A stretch of DNA of 64,000 nt from Desmodus rotundus (taxonomy: Eukaryota; Chordata; Mammalia; Chiroptera; Phyllostomidae). The notes beneath the pieces were generated by a model. It was given only the letters and a program-made list of their open reading frames with translations. It was not told where the DNA came from and made no database searches. The DNA is taken from positions 24,945-88,944 of the forward strand of contig NW_026527293.1 of NCBI RefSeq assembly GCF_022682495.2, written 5' to 3'. This document shows, in pieces, positions 1-9,690 of this stretch. The position numbers and the translations under genes are program-made. How positions within the stretch are numbered: the first letter of the stretch is position 1; the number at the start of each line of letters is the position of its first letter.

Positions 1-970
1 CATTCACCTGCGGCGAACCCGGGCCCAGTTGAGCAAGATCAGGCCCCAGGGCAGGAGCCTGGGGAAGCATCTGGAGCCCTGGTGCCCAGGGCTGGGGAAT
101 TTCCCGGGGGCTCTCTCGTGGTCCAGGTGCCCTCTCTCGCCCGTGGAGTGCCCACGCCATTCCTTAACCACCGCAGGACACCTGCATCCCGAGATAAGCG
201 GCCCTGTGCCTCCAGGGGGCTCGGACACATGGGGCGGGGGGTGCCAGTACACGGCCTACGTGGAGGCAAACCCGCAGACACCACCGTCCAGTCACCACCA
301 CCCCGAAGATCCCCCTGTTCTTCCATCCGTAAAGGGATCCCCCTTTACGGATGGAAGAACAGGGGGGAGGCCCCCAGGAGATGGCTTTTGTCCGAGCCGG
401 GGCTGGCCAGTTTCGGGCCCAGACTCGGAACCCCGCATGCGCACCCAGGCCCCTCCACCACAAGCCTCACTCGGGGCAACATGCCCCACCCTTGAGTAAC
501 CAGGCCAGGTTCCCAGGTTCCCGGGGCACGTGACCCGGGAAACGGAAGCCCTTCCTGCCACCAGAGGACCTCACATTTTCCCCTGGCCACACTTCCCAGC
601 AGTTCTCCCGCCCCCGCATAGGCAGAGTGCCCAGGGAGGACCTGGGGACCTGGGGCCAGGGCTGGGCCCCGCCACGGTTATGCGCCAGGTGAAGAGGGCC
701 AGGGCGGGCGGTCCCCACCACCGTGGAAGGGTTCTCCAGGGGCGACTCAGGCCTGCGCCCCGCCTGGGCCCCTAAGAGTCTTGCTTTGGCTCAAACTGCC
801 CCACCCTGCCCCGAGGTGTCAAACTTGGACCCACCTGCCTCCACTCTCTAATATCTGCCCTAAACTACTCGAGAAGGGACTGTGACCAGTGCGACTTCGG
901 TCCCCCAGCGCTCCAAGGCCCCCCCCAATAAACGCATCCAAGGTCTCGGGTCCTTGGTGTCCGCCAATGA
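1..970 (+). repeat. Repeat unit 1 (type 1, 970 bp)
   Basis: The only unit longer than 969 bp. One extra G lengthens the GC-box run at 235-240. It also reads ttcccggggcacgtg at about 518-532, where most units have ttccctgggcacgtg. The hairpin is intact (311-366). Confidence 0.97.
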
Positions 971-1939
971 CATTCACCTGCGGCGAACCCGGGCCCAGTT
1001 GAGCAAGATCAGGCCCCAGGGCAGGAGCCTGGGGAAGCATCTGGAGCCCTGGTGCCCAGGGCTTGGGAATTTCCCGGGTGCTCTCTCGTGGTCCAGGTGC
1101 CCTCTCTCGCCCGTGGAGTGCCCACGCCATTCCTCAACCACCGCAGGACACCTGCATCCCCAGATAAGCGGCCCTGTGCCTCCAGGGGCCTCGGACACAT
1201 GGGGCGGGGGTGCCAGTACACGGCCTACGTGGAGGCAAACCCGCAGACACCACCGTCCAGTCACCACCACCCCGAAGATCCCCCTGTTCTTCCATCCGTA
1301 AAGGGATCCCCCTTTTCGAATGGAAGAACAGGGGGGAGGCCCCCAGGAGATGGCTTTTGTCCGAGCCGGGGCTGGCCAGTTTCGGGCCCAGACTCGGAAC
1401 CCCGCATGCGCACCCAGGCCCCTCCACCACAAGCCTCACTCGGGGCAACATGCCCCACCCTTGAGTAACCAGGCCAGGTTCCCAGGTTTCCTGGGCACGT
1501 GACCCGGGAAACGGAAGCCCTTCCTGCCACCAGAGGACCTCACATTTTCCCCTGGCCACACTTCCCAGCAGTTCTCCCGCCCCCGCATAGGCAGAGTGCC
1601 CAGGGAGGACCTGGGGACCTGGGGCCAGGGCTGGGCCCCGCCACGGTTATGCGCCAGGTGAAGAGGGCCAGGGCGGGCGGTCCCCACCACCGTGGAAGGG
1701 TTCTCCAGGGGCGACTCAGGCCTGCGCCCCGCCTGGGCCCCTAAGAGTCTTGCTTTGGCTCAAACTGCCCCACCCTGCCCCGAGGTGTCAAACTTGGACC
1801 CACCTGCCTCCACTCTCTAATATCTGCCCTAAACTACTCGAGAAGGGACTGTGACCAGTGCGACTTCGGTCCCCCAGCGCTCCAAGGCCCCCCCCAATAA
1901 ACGCATCCAAGGTCTCGGGTCCTTGGTGTCCGCCAATGA
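971..1939 (+). repeat. Repeat unit 2 (type 1, hairpin arm variant)
   Basis: Reads catccccagat and aggggcctcgg, which breaks the first CTCF-like match. The right hairpin arm carries ttttcgaatgg in place of tttacggatgg. Private changes include gcttgggaat. Shares cccgggtgctc with unit 35 and tcaaccacc with units 13 and 60. Confidence 0.97.
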
Positions 1940-2033
1940 CATTCACCTGCGGCGAACCCGGGCCCAGTTGAGCAAGATCAGGCCCCAGGGCAGGAGCCTG
2001 GGGAAGCATCTGGAGCCCTGGTGCCCAGGGCTG

Positions 2034-2043
2034 GGGAATTTCC
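2034..2043 (+). promoter_or_regulatory. kappaB-like motif, reference unit
   Basis: GGGAATTTCC fits the NF-kappaB consensus GGGRNWYYCC. It lies at unit bases 95-104 and recurs in nearly all units (changed in units 52/55 flank and 63 by neighbouring substitutions). Function is unproven; a 10-bp match can occur by chance in GC-rich DNA. Confidence 0.3.
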
Positions 2044-2147
2044 CGGGGGCTCTCTCGTGGTCCAGGTGCCCTCTCTCGCCCGTGGAGTGCCCACGCCATT
2101 CCTTAACCACCGCAGGACACCTGCATCCCGAGATAAGCGGCCCTGTG

Positions 2148-2159
2148 CCTCCAGGGGGC
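2148..2159 (+). promoter_or_regulatory. CTCF-like core match A, reference unit
   Basis: Cctccagggggc matches the CTCF core CCASYAGRKGGC at 11 of 12 positions. In 24 units (2, 4, 6, 12, 13, 15, 24, 32-34, 37, 40, 42, 43, 45, 46, 48, 53, 54, 56, 60, 61, 63, 64) a G to C change gives aggggcc and weakens the match. Units 25 and 59 are also altered. Confidence 0.35.
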
Positions 2160-2169
2160 TCGGACACAT

Positions 2170-2179
2170 GGGGCGGGGG
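2170..2179 (+). promoter_or_regulatory. GC box (Sp1-like), reference unit
   Basis: GGGGCGGGGG is a full GC-box match at about unit bases 231-240. Further GC-rich matches lie around cccgcccccgc and agggcgggcgg later in the unit. Altered to gggtcggggg in units 10, 18 and 25, and to cggggttg in units 4, 6 and 15. Confidence 0.35.
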
Positions 2180-2248
2180 TGCCAGTACACGGCCTACGTG
2201 GAGGCAAACACGCAGACACCACCGTCCAGTCACCACCACCCCGAAGAT

Positions 2249-2304
2249 CCCCCTGTTCTTCCATCCGTAAAGGGATCCCCCTTTACGGATGGAAGAACAG
2301 GGGG
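2249..2304. repeat. 56-bp hairpin/palindrome, reference unit
   Basis: Two perfectly complementary 26-bp arms (2249-2274 and 2279-2304) flank the loop ATCC. The arms begin with CCCCC, end with AAAGGG, and mirror exactly on the other side. It recurs at unit bases 310-365 in every unit. By reading, 54 of 66 copies keep full pairing. Imperfect copies are in units 2, 6, 7, 10, 11, 13, 14, 15, 16, 25, 40 and 47. As DNA it could extrude a cruciform; as RNA from either strand it would fold into a very stable stem-loop. Confidence 0.93.
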
Positions 2305-2316
2305 GAGGCCCCCAGG

Positions 2317-2323
2317 AGATGGC
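2317..2323 (-). promoter_or_regulatory. YY1-like motif, reference unit
   Basis: GCCATCT on the minus strand matches the heart of the YY1 site. It lies 12 bases after the hairpin. Short match, function unproven. Confidence 0.2.
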
Positions 2324-2369
2324 TTTTGTCCGAGCCGGGGCTGGCCAGTTTCGGGCCCAGACTCGGAAC

Positions 2370-2381
2370 CCCGCATGCGCA
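2370..2381 (+). promoter_or_regulatory. NRF1-like motif, reference unit
   Basis: CCCGCATGCGCA matches YGCGCAYGCGCR at 11 of 12 positions. Units 18 and 25 (gcatgtgca) and 42, 45 and 53 (cctcatgcgca) have lost it. Confidence 0.35.
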
Positions 2382-2464
2382 CCCAGGCCCCTCCACCACA
2401 AGCCTCACTCGGGGCAACATGCCCCACCCTTGAGTAACCAGGCCAGGTTCCCAGGTTTCCTGGG

Positions 2465-2470
2465 CACGTG
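2465..2470. promoter_or_regulatory. E-box CACGTG (USF/MYC/TFE-type), reference unit
   Basis: Present as ggCACGTGacc in 55 of 66 units. In units 24, 32, 33, 34, 42, 43, 45, 53, 54, 56 and 66 it reads cacatg (tacatg in 53), a change expected from loss of a methylated CpG. Confidence 0.4.
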
Positions 2471-2479
2471 ACCCGGGAA

Positions 2480-2507
2480 ACGGAAGCCCTTCCTGCCACC
2501 AGAGGAC
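2480..2507. promoter_or_regulatory. ETS-like pair and CTCF-like core match B, reference unit
   Basis: ACGGAAGC (2480-2487) and, on the other strand, GGCAGGAAG (2489-2497) are ETS-type cores. They run into ccaccagaggac (2496-2507), which fits the CTCF core at 11 of 12 positions. Six units (32, 33, 42, 45, 53, 66) read cttcatgcc just before the CTCF-like core. Confidence 0.3.
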
Positions 2508-2571
2508 CTCACATTTTCCCCTGGCCACACTTCCCAGCAGTTCTCCCGCCCCCGCATAGGCAGAGTGCCCA

Positions 2572-2604
2572 GGGAGGACCTGGGGACCTGGGGCCAGGGC
2601 TGGG
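2572..2604 (+). other. G-quadruplex motif, reference unit
   Basis: Five runs of three or more G (2572-2574, 2582-2585, 2590-2593, 2597-2599, 2602-2604) are separated by loops of 7, 4, 3 and 2 bases, so several canonical four-run sets exist. Two copies of gacctggg in tandem generate the middle runs. Seven units (31, 39, 41, 44, 47, 50, 52) lose the last run through ctcggccc but keep four. Confidence 0.6.
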
Positions 2605-2623
2605 CCCAGCCACGGTTATGCGC

Positions 2624-2632
2624 CAGGTGAAG
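2624..2632 (+). other. Splice-donor-like CAG|GTGAAG, reference unit
   Basis: Fits MAG|GTRAGT at 7 of 9 positions. About 80 bases upstream, cattttcccctggccacac followed by ttcccag resembles a 3' splice site. No open exon with recognisable protein content links the two, so this is recorded only as a sequence match. Confidence 0.15.
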
Positions 2633-2864
2633 AGGGCCAGGGCGGGCGGTCCCCACCACCGTGGAAGGGTTCTCCAGGGGCGACTCAGGCCTGCGCCCCG
2701 CCTGGGCCCCTAAGAGTCTTGCTTTGGCTCAAACTGCCCCACCCTGCCCCGAGGTGTCAAACTTGGTCCCACCTGCCTCCACTCTCTAATATCTGCCCTA
2801 AACTACTCGAGAAGGGACTGTGACCAGTGCGACTTCGGTCCCTCAGCGCTCCAAGGCCCCCCCC

Positions 2865-2870
2865 AATAAA
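2865..2870 (+). terminator. AATAAA polyadenylation-signal match, reference unit
   Basis: A canonical AATAAA follows a run of eight C. Present in most units. Converted to AATAAG at the ends of units 18, 22, 25, 29, 34, 43, 46, 54 and 56. If the plus strand were transcribed, each unit could end a transcript here; there is no direct evidence of transcription. Confidence 0.3.
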
Positions 2871-2908
2871 CGCATCCAAGGTCTCGGGTCCTTGGTGTCC
2901 GCCAATGA

Positions 2909-3877
2909 CATTCACCTGCGGCGAACCCGGGCCCAGGTGAGCAAGATCAGGCCCCAGGGCAGGAGCCTGGGGAAGCATCTGGAGCCCTGGTGCCCAGGGC
3001 TGGGGAATTTCCCGGGGGCTCTCTCGTGGTCCAGGTGCCCTCTCTCGCCTGTGGAGTGCCCACGCCATTCCTTAACCACCGCAGGACACCTGCATCCCCA
3101 GATAAGCGGCCCTGTGCCTCCAGGGGCCTCGGACACATGGGGCGGGGTTGCCAGTACACGGCCCACGTGGAGGCAAACCCGCAGACACCACCGTCCAGTC
3201 ACCACCACCCCGAAGATCCCCCTGTTCTTCCATCCGTAAAGGGATCCCCCTTTACGGATGGAAGAACAGGGGGGAGGCCCCCAGGAGATGGCTTTTGTCC
3301 GAGCCGGGGCTGGCCAGTTTCGGGCCCAGACTCGGAACCCCGCATGCGCACCCAGGCCCCTCCACCACAAGCCTCACTCGGGGCAACATGCCCCACCCTT
3401 GAGTAACCAGGCCAGGTTCCCAGGTTCCATGGGCACGTGACCCGGGAAACGGAAGCCCTTCCTGCCACCAGAGGACTTCACATTTTCCCCTGGCCACACT
3501 TCCCAGCAGTTCTCCCGCCCCCGCATAGGCAGAGTGCCCAGGGAGGACCTGGGGACCTGGGGCCAGGGCTGGGCCCAGCCACGGTTATGCGCCAGGTGAA
3601 GAGGGCCAGGGCGGGCGGTCCCCACCACCGTGGAAGGGTTCCCCAGGGGCGACTCAGGCCTGCGCCCCGCCTGGGCCCCTAAGAGTCTTGCTTTGGCTCA
3701 AACTGCCCCACCCTGCCCCGAGGTGTCAAACTTGGACCCACCTGCCTCCACTCTCTAATATCTGCCCTAAACTACTCGAGAAGGGACTGTGACCAGTGCG
3801 ACTTCGGTCCCCCAGCGCTCCAAGGCCCCCCCCAATAAACGCATCCAAGGTCTCGGGTCCTTGGTGTCCGCCAATGA
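2909..3877 (+). repeat. Repeat unit 4 (type 1, CAGGTGAGC variant)
   Basis: Reads cccaggtgagc near its start, where most units have cccagttgagc; only units 4, 6 and 15 do so. Also has catccccag, aggggcctcgg, cggggttgcc, and private ctcgcctgtgg, ggcccacgtgg, ttccatgggc and gaggacttcac. Confidence 0.97.
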
Positions 3878-4845
3878 CATTCACCTGCGGCGAACCCGGG
3901 CCCAGTTGAGCAAGATCAGGCCCCAGGGCAGGAGCCTGGGGAAGCATCTGGAGCCCTGGTGCCCAGGGCTGGGGAATTTCCCGGGGGCTCTCTCGTGGTC
4001 CAGGTGCCCTCTCTCGCCCGTGGAGTGCCCACGCCATTCCTTAACCACCGCAGGACACCTGCATCCCGAGATAAGCGGCCCTGTGTCTCCAGGGGGCTCG
4101 GACACATGGGGCGGGGGTGCCAGTACACGGCCTACGTGGAGGCCACACGCAGACACCACCGTCCAGTCACCACCACCCCGAAGATCCCCCTGTTCTTCCA
4201 TCCGTAAAGGGATCCCCCTTTACGGATGGAAGAACAGGGGGGAGGCCCCCAGGAGATGGCTTTTGTCCGAGCCGGGGCTGGCCAGTTTCGGGCCCAGACT
4301 CGGAACCCCGCATGCGCACCCTGGCCCCTCCACCACAAGCCTCACTCGGGGCAACATGCCCCACCCTTGAGTAACCAGGCCAGGTTCCCATGTTCCCTGG
4401 GCACGTGACCCGGGAAACGGAAGCCCTTCCTGCCACCAGAGGACCTCACATTTTCCCCTGGCCACACTTCCCAGCAGTTCTCCCGCCCCCGCATAGGCAG
4501 AGTGCCCAGGGAGGACCTGGGGACCTGGGGCCAGGGCTGGGCCCAGCCACGGTTATGCGCCAGGTGAAGAGGGCCAGGGCGGGCGGTCCCCACCACCGTG
4601 GAAGGGTTCTCCAGGGGCGACTCAGGCCTGCGCCCCGCCTGGGCCCCTAAGAGTCTTGCTTTGGCTCAAACTGCCCCACCCTGCCCCGAGGTGTCAAACT
4701 TGGACCCACCTGCCTCCACTCTCTAATATCTGCCCTAAACTACTCGAGAAGGGACTGTGACCAGTGCGACTTCGGTCCCCCAGCGCTCCAAGGCCCCCCC
4801 CAATAAACGCATCCAAGGTCTCGGGTCCTTGTTGTCCGCTAATGA
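3878..4845 (+). repeat. Repeat unit 5 (type 1h, 968 bp)
   Basis: One base short because gaggcaaacacgc is altered to gaggccacacgc. Private changes include ctgtgtctcc, gcaccctggcc and ttcccatgttcc. Confidence 0.97.
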
Positions 4846-5814
4846 CATTCACCTGCGGCGAACCCGTGCCCAGGTGAGCAAGATCAGGCCCCAGGGCAGG
4901 AGCCTGGGGAAGCATCTGGAGCCCTGGTGCCCAGGGCTGGGGAATTTCCCGGGGGCTCTCTCGTGGTCCAGGTGCCCTCTCTCGCCCGTGGAGTGCCCAC
5001 GCCATTCCTTAACCACCGCAGTACACCTGCATCCCCAGATAATCGGCCCTTTGCCTCCAGGGGCCTCGGACACATGGGGCGGGGTTGCCAGTACACGGCC
5101 TACGTGGAGGCAAACCCGCAGACACCACCGTCCAGTCACCACCACCCCGAAGATCCCCCTGTTCTTCCATCCGTAAAGGGATCCCCCTTTTCGAATGGAA
5201 GAACAGGGGGGAGGCCCCCAGGAGATGGCTTTTGTCCGAGCCGGGGCTGGCCAGTTTCGGGCCCAGACTCGGAACCCCGCATGCGCACCCAGGCCCCTCC
5301 ACCACAAGCCTCACTCGGGGCAACATGCCCCACCCTTGAGTAACCAGGCCAGGTTCCCAGGTTCCCTGGGCACGTGACCCGGGAAACGGAAGCCCTTCCT
5401 GCCACCAGAGGACCTCACATTTTCCCCTGGCCACACTTCCCAGCAGTTCTCCCGCCCCCGCATAGGCAGAGTGCCCAGGGAGGACCTGGGGACCTGGGGC
5501 CAGGGCTGGGCCCAGCCACGGTTATGCGCCAGGTGAAGAGGGCCAGGGCGGGCGGTCCCCACCACCGTGGAAGGGTTCTCCAGGGGCGACTCAGGCCTGC
5601 GCCCCGCCTGGGCCCCTAAGAGTCTTGCTTTGGCTCAAACTGCCCCACCCTGCCCCGAGGTGTCAAACTTGGACCCACCTGCCTCCACTCTCTAATATCT
5701 GCCCTAAACTACTCCAGAAGGGACTGTGACCAGTGCGACTTCGGTCCCTCAGCGCTCCAAGGCCCCCCCCAATAAACGCATCCAAGGTCTCGGGTCCTTG
5801 GTGTCCGCCAATGA
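4846..5814 (+). repeat. Repeat unit 6 (type 1, paired with unit 15)
   Basis: Preceded by gttgtccgctaatg and carries aacccgtgcccaggtgagc, cgcagtacacc, ctttgcctcc, cggggttgcc and the ttttcgaatgg hairpin arm. This set recurs only in unit 15, 8,719 bp (9 units) away. Private aatcggcc. Confidence 0.97.
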
Positions 5815-6783
5815 CATTCACCTGCGGCGAACCCGGGCCCAGTTGAGCAAGATCAGGCCCCAGGGCAGGAGCCTGGGGAAGCATCTGGAGCCCTGGTGCC
5901 CAGGGCTGGGGAATTTCCCGGGGGCTCTCTCGTGGTCCAGGTGCCCTCTCTCGCCCGTGGAGTGCCCACGCCATTCCTTAACCACCGCAGGACACCTGCA
6001 TCCCGAGATAAGCGGCCCTGTGCCTCCAGGGGGCTCGGACACATGGGGCGGGGGTGCCAGTACACGGCCTACGTGGAGGCAAACCCGCAGACACCACCGT
6101 CCAGTCACCACCACCCCGAAGATCCCCCTGTTCTTCCATCCGTAAAGGGATCCCCCTTTACAGATGGAAGAACAGGGGGGAGGCCCCCAGGAGATGGCTT
6201 TTGTCCGAGCCGGGGCTGGCCAGTTTCGGGCCCAGACTCGGAACCCCGCATGCGCACCCAGGCCCCTCCACCACAAGCCTCACTCGGGGAAACATGCCCC
6301 ACCCTTGAGTAACCAGGCCAGGTTCCCAGGTTCCCTGGGCACGTGACCCGGTAAACGGAAGCCCTTCCTGCCACCAGAGGACCTCACATTTTCCCCTGGC
6401 CACACTTCCCAGCAGTTCTCCCGCCCCCGCATAGGCAGAGTGCCCAGGGAGGACCTGGGGACCTGGGGCCAGGGCTGGGCCCCGCCACGGTTATGCGCCA
6501 GGTGAAGAGGGCCAGGGCGGGCGGTCCCCACCACCGTGGAAGGGTTCTCCAGGGGCGACTCAGGCCTGCGCCCCGCCTGGGCCCCTAAGAGTCTTGCTTT
6601 GGCTCAAACTGCCCCACCCTGCCCCGAGGTGTCAAACTTGGACCCACCTGCCTCCACTCTCTAATATCTGCCCTAAACTACTCGAGAAGGGACTGTGACC
6701 AGTGCGACTTCGGTCCCCCAGCGCTCCAAGGCCCCCCCCAATAAACGCATCCAAGGTCTGGGGTCCTTGGTGTCCACCAATGA
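5815..6783 (+). repeat. Repeat unit 7 (type 1)
   Basis: Hairpin right arm has tacagatgg (one mismatch), and the 3' half has ggggaaacatgcc. Both are shared with unit 10, 2,907 bp downstream. Private cccggtaaacgg. The unit is preceded by ctccagaag and tccctcagcg. Confidence 0.97.
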
Positions 6784-7752
6784 CATTCACCTGCGGCGAA
6801 CCCGGGCCCAGTTGAGCAAGATCAGGCCCCAGGGCAGGAGCCTGGGGAAGCATCTGGAGCCCTGGTGCCCAGGGCTGGGGAATTTCCCGGGGGCTCTCTC
6901 GTGGTCCAGGTGCCCTCTCTCGCCCGTGGAGTGCCCACGCCATTCCTTAACCACCGCAGGACACCTGCATCCCGAGATAAGCGGCCCTGTGCCTCCAGGG
7001 GGCTCGGACACATGGGGCGGGGGTGCCAGTAAATGGCCTATGTGGAGGCAATCCCGCAGACACCACCGTCCAGTCACCACCACCCCGAAGATCCCCCTGT
7101 TCTTCCATCCGTAAAGGGATCCCCCTTTACGGATGGAAGAACAGGGGGGAGGCCCCCAGGAGATGGCTTTTGTCCGAGCCGGGGCTGGCCAGTTTCGGGC
7201 CCAGACTCGGAACCCCGCATGCGCACCCAGGCCCCTCCACCACAAGCCTCACTCGGGGCAACATGCCCCACCCTTGAGTAACCAGGCCAGGTTCCCAGGT
7301 TCCCTGGGCACGTGACCCGGGAAACGGAAGCCCTTCCTGCCACCAGAGGACCTCACATTTTCCCCTGGCCACACTTCCCAGCAGTTCTCCCGCCCCCGCA
7401 TAGGCAGAGTGCCCAGGGAGGACCTGGGGACCTGGGGCCAGGGCTGGGCCCAGCCACGGTTATGCGCCAGGTGAAGAGGGCCAGGGCGGGCGGTCCCCAC
7501 CACCGTGGAAGGGTTCTCCAGGGGCGACTCAGGCCTGCGCCCCGCCTGGGCCCCTAAGAGTCTTGCTTTGGCTCAAACTGCCCCACCCTGCCCCGAGGTG
7601 TCAAACTTGGACCCACCTGCCTCCACTCTCTAATATCTGCCCTAAACTACTCCAGAAGGGACTGTGACCAGTGCGACTTCGGTCCCTCAGCGCTCCAAGG
7701 CCCCCCCCAATAAACGCATCCAAGGTCTCGGGTCCTTGGTGTCCGCCAATGA
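6784..7752 (+). repeat. Repeat unit 8 (type 2)
   Basis: First type 2 unit. The preceding boundary reads ggtctggggtcc and gtgtccaccaatg. Hairpin intact. Ends with gggcccagcc and ctccagaag. Confidence 0.97.
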
Positions 7753-8721
7753 CATTCACCTGCGGCGAACCCGGGCCCAGTTGAGCAAGATCAGGCCCCA
7801 GGGCAGGAGCCTGGGGAAGCATCTGGAGCCCTGGTGCCCAGGGCTGGGGAATTTCCCGGGGGCTCTCTCGTGGTCCAGGTGCCCTCTCTCGCCCGTGGAG
7901 TGCCCACGCCATTCCTTAACCACCGCAGGACACCTGCATCCCGAGATAAGCGGCCCTGTGCCTCCAGGGGGCTCGGACACATGGGGCGGGGGTGCCAGTA
8001 AATGGCCTATGTGGAGGCAATCCCGCAGACACCACCGTCCAGTCACCACCACCCCGAAGATCCCCCTGTTCTTCCATCCGTAAAGGGATCCCCCTTTACG
8101 GATGGAAGAACAGGGGGGAGGCCCCCAGGAGATGGCTTTTGTCCGAGCTGGGGCTGGCCAGTTTCGGGCCCAGACTCGGAACCCCGCATGCGCACCCAGG
8201 CCCCTCCACCACAAGCCTCACTCGGGGCAACATGCCCCACCCTTGAGTAACCAGGCCAGGTTCCCAGGTTCCCTGGGCACGTGACCCGGGAAACGGAAGC
8301 CCTTCCTGCCACCAGAGGACCTCACATTTTCCCCTGGCCACACTTCCCAGCAGTTCTCCCGCCCCCGCATAGGCAGAGTGCCCAGGGAGGACCTGGGGAC
8401 CTGGGGCCAGGGCTGGGCCCAGCCACGGTTATGCGCCAGGTGAAGAGGGCCAGGGCGGGCGGTCCCCACCACCGTGGAAGGGTTCTCCAGGGGCGACTCA
8501 GGCCTGCGCCCCGCCTGGGCCCCTAAGAGTCTTGCTTTGGCTCAAACTGCCCCACCCTGCCCCGAGGTGTCAAACTTGGACCCACCTGCCTCCACTCTCT
8601 AATATCTGCCCTAAACTACTCCAGAAGGGACTGTGACCAGTGCGACTTCGGTCCCTCAGCGCTCCAAGGCCCCCCCCAATAAACGCATCCAAGGTCTCGG
8701 GTCCTTGGTGTCCGCCAATGA
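7753..8721 (+). repeat. Repeat unit 9 (type 2)
   Basis: Like unit 8 in its body but preceded by ctcgggtcc and gtccgccaatg. Private gagctggggctgg. Hairpin intact. Confidence 0.97.
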
Positions 8722-9690
8722 CATTCACCTGCGGCGAACCCGGGCCCAGTTGAGCAAGATCAGGCCCCAGGGCAGGAGCCTGGGGAAGCATCTGGAGCCC
8801 TGGTGCCCAGGGCTGGGGAATTTCCCGGGGGCTCTCTCGTGGTCCAGGTGCCCTCTCTCGCCCGTGGAGTGCCCACGCCATTCCTTAACCACCGCAGGAC
8901 ACCTGCATCCCGAGATAAGCGGCCCTGTGCCTCCAGGGGGCTCGGACACATGGGTCGGGGGTGCCAGTACACGGCCTACGTGGAGGCAAACCCGCAGACA
9001 CCACCGTCCAGTCACCACCACCCCGAAGATCCCCCTGTTCTTCCATCCGTAAAGGGATCCCCCTTTACAGATGGAAGAACAGGGGGGAGGCCCCCAGGAG
9101 ATGGCTTTTGTCCGAGCCGGGGCTGGCCAGTTTCGGGCCCAGACTCGGAACCCCGCATGCGCACCCAGGCCCCTCCACCACAAGCCTCACTCGGGGAAAC
9201 ATGCCCCACCCTTGAGTAACCAGGCCAGGTTCCCAGGTTCCCTGGGCACGTGACCCGGGAAACGGAAGCCCTTCCTGCCACCAGAGGACCTCACATTTTC
9301 CCCTGGCCACACTTCCCAGCAGTTCTCCCGCCCCCGCATAGGCAGAGTGCCCAGGGAGGACCTGGGGACCTGGGGCCAGGGCTGGGCCCCGCCACGGTTA
9401 TGCGCCAGGTGAAGAGGGCCAGGGCGGGCGGTCCCCACCACCGTGGAAGGGTTCTCCAGGGGCGACTCAGGCCTGCGCCCCGCCTGGGCCCCTAAGAGTC
9501 TTGCTTTGGCTCAAACTGCCCCACCCTGCCCCGAGGTGTCAAACTTGGACCCACCTGCCTCCACTCTCTAATATCTGCCCTAAACTACTCGAGAAGGGAC
9601 TGTGACCAGTGCGACTTCGGTCCCCCAGCGCTCCAAGGCCCCCCCCAATAAACGCATCCAAGGTCTGGGGTCCTTGGTGTCCACCAATGA
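8722..9690 (+). repeat. Repeat unit 10 (type 1)
   Basis: Shares the tacagatgg hairpin change and ggggaaacatg with unit 7. Also reads catgggtcggggg, shared with units 18 and 25, which breaks the GC box. Confidence 0.97.

Larger units (their letters stand above)
1940..2908 (+). repeat. Repeat unit 3 (type 1h; reference for internal motifs)
   Basis: A 969-bp copy with intact hairpin and agggggctcgg. Reads caaacacgcagac, shared with units 20, 27, 44, 47 and 58, and gggcccagcc near the G-run region. Used here as the coordinate reference for features inside the unit. Confidence 0.97.

Noticed and set aside
209..231. LTR-like features: AATAAA upstream and ccagggggctcgg resembling a proline-tRNA primer binding site
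   Set aside because: Only about nine bases agree with that type of primer site. There is no polypurine tract, no TG...CA-bounded element and no retroviral coding remnant, so a retroviral origin is not supported.
311..366. The hairpin as a microRNA precursor or a rho-independent terminator
   Set aside because: A 26-bp fully paired stem with a 4-nt loop is shorter than a usual pre-miRNA. There is no U-tract after it, and the setting is eukaryotic satellite DNA. Small-RNA data would be needed to reopen this.
311..366. The hairpin as terminal inverted repeats of a small DNA transposon
   Set aside because: The arms are only 4 bp apart with no interior sequence, and no target-site duplication flanks them (gaagat on the left, gaggcc on the right).
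411..429. CENP-B box-like word (tttcgggcccagactcgg)
   Set aside because: It begins TTCG but lacks the required A and CGGG at the right spacing. No unit contains a true NTTCGNNNNANNCGGGN match, so a centromeric role is not supported this way.
882..1301. A recurring plus-strand open frame of about 139 codons crossing the unit boundary, seen in most units
   Set aside because: It starts at GTG, ends at different places when 1-bp indels occur (968-bp units break it), overlaps other open frames on both strands and matches no protein family I know. Scarce stop codons in GC-rich DNA explain it.
974..1432. A recurring minus-strand open frame of about 152 codons
   Set aside because: It reads straight through the hairpin and the antisense of the other frames, is shifted or extended (to 188 or 230 codons) by single-base deletions, and has no signal peptide, domain or repeat logic.
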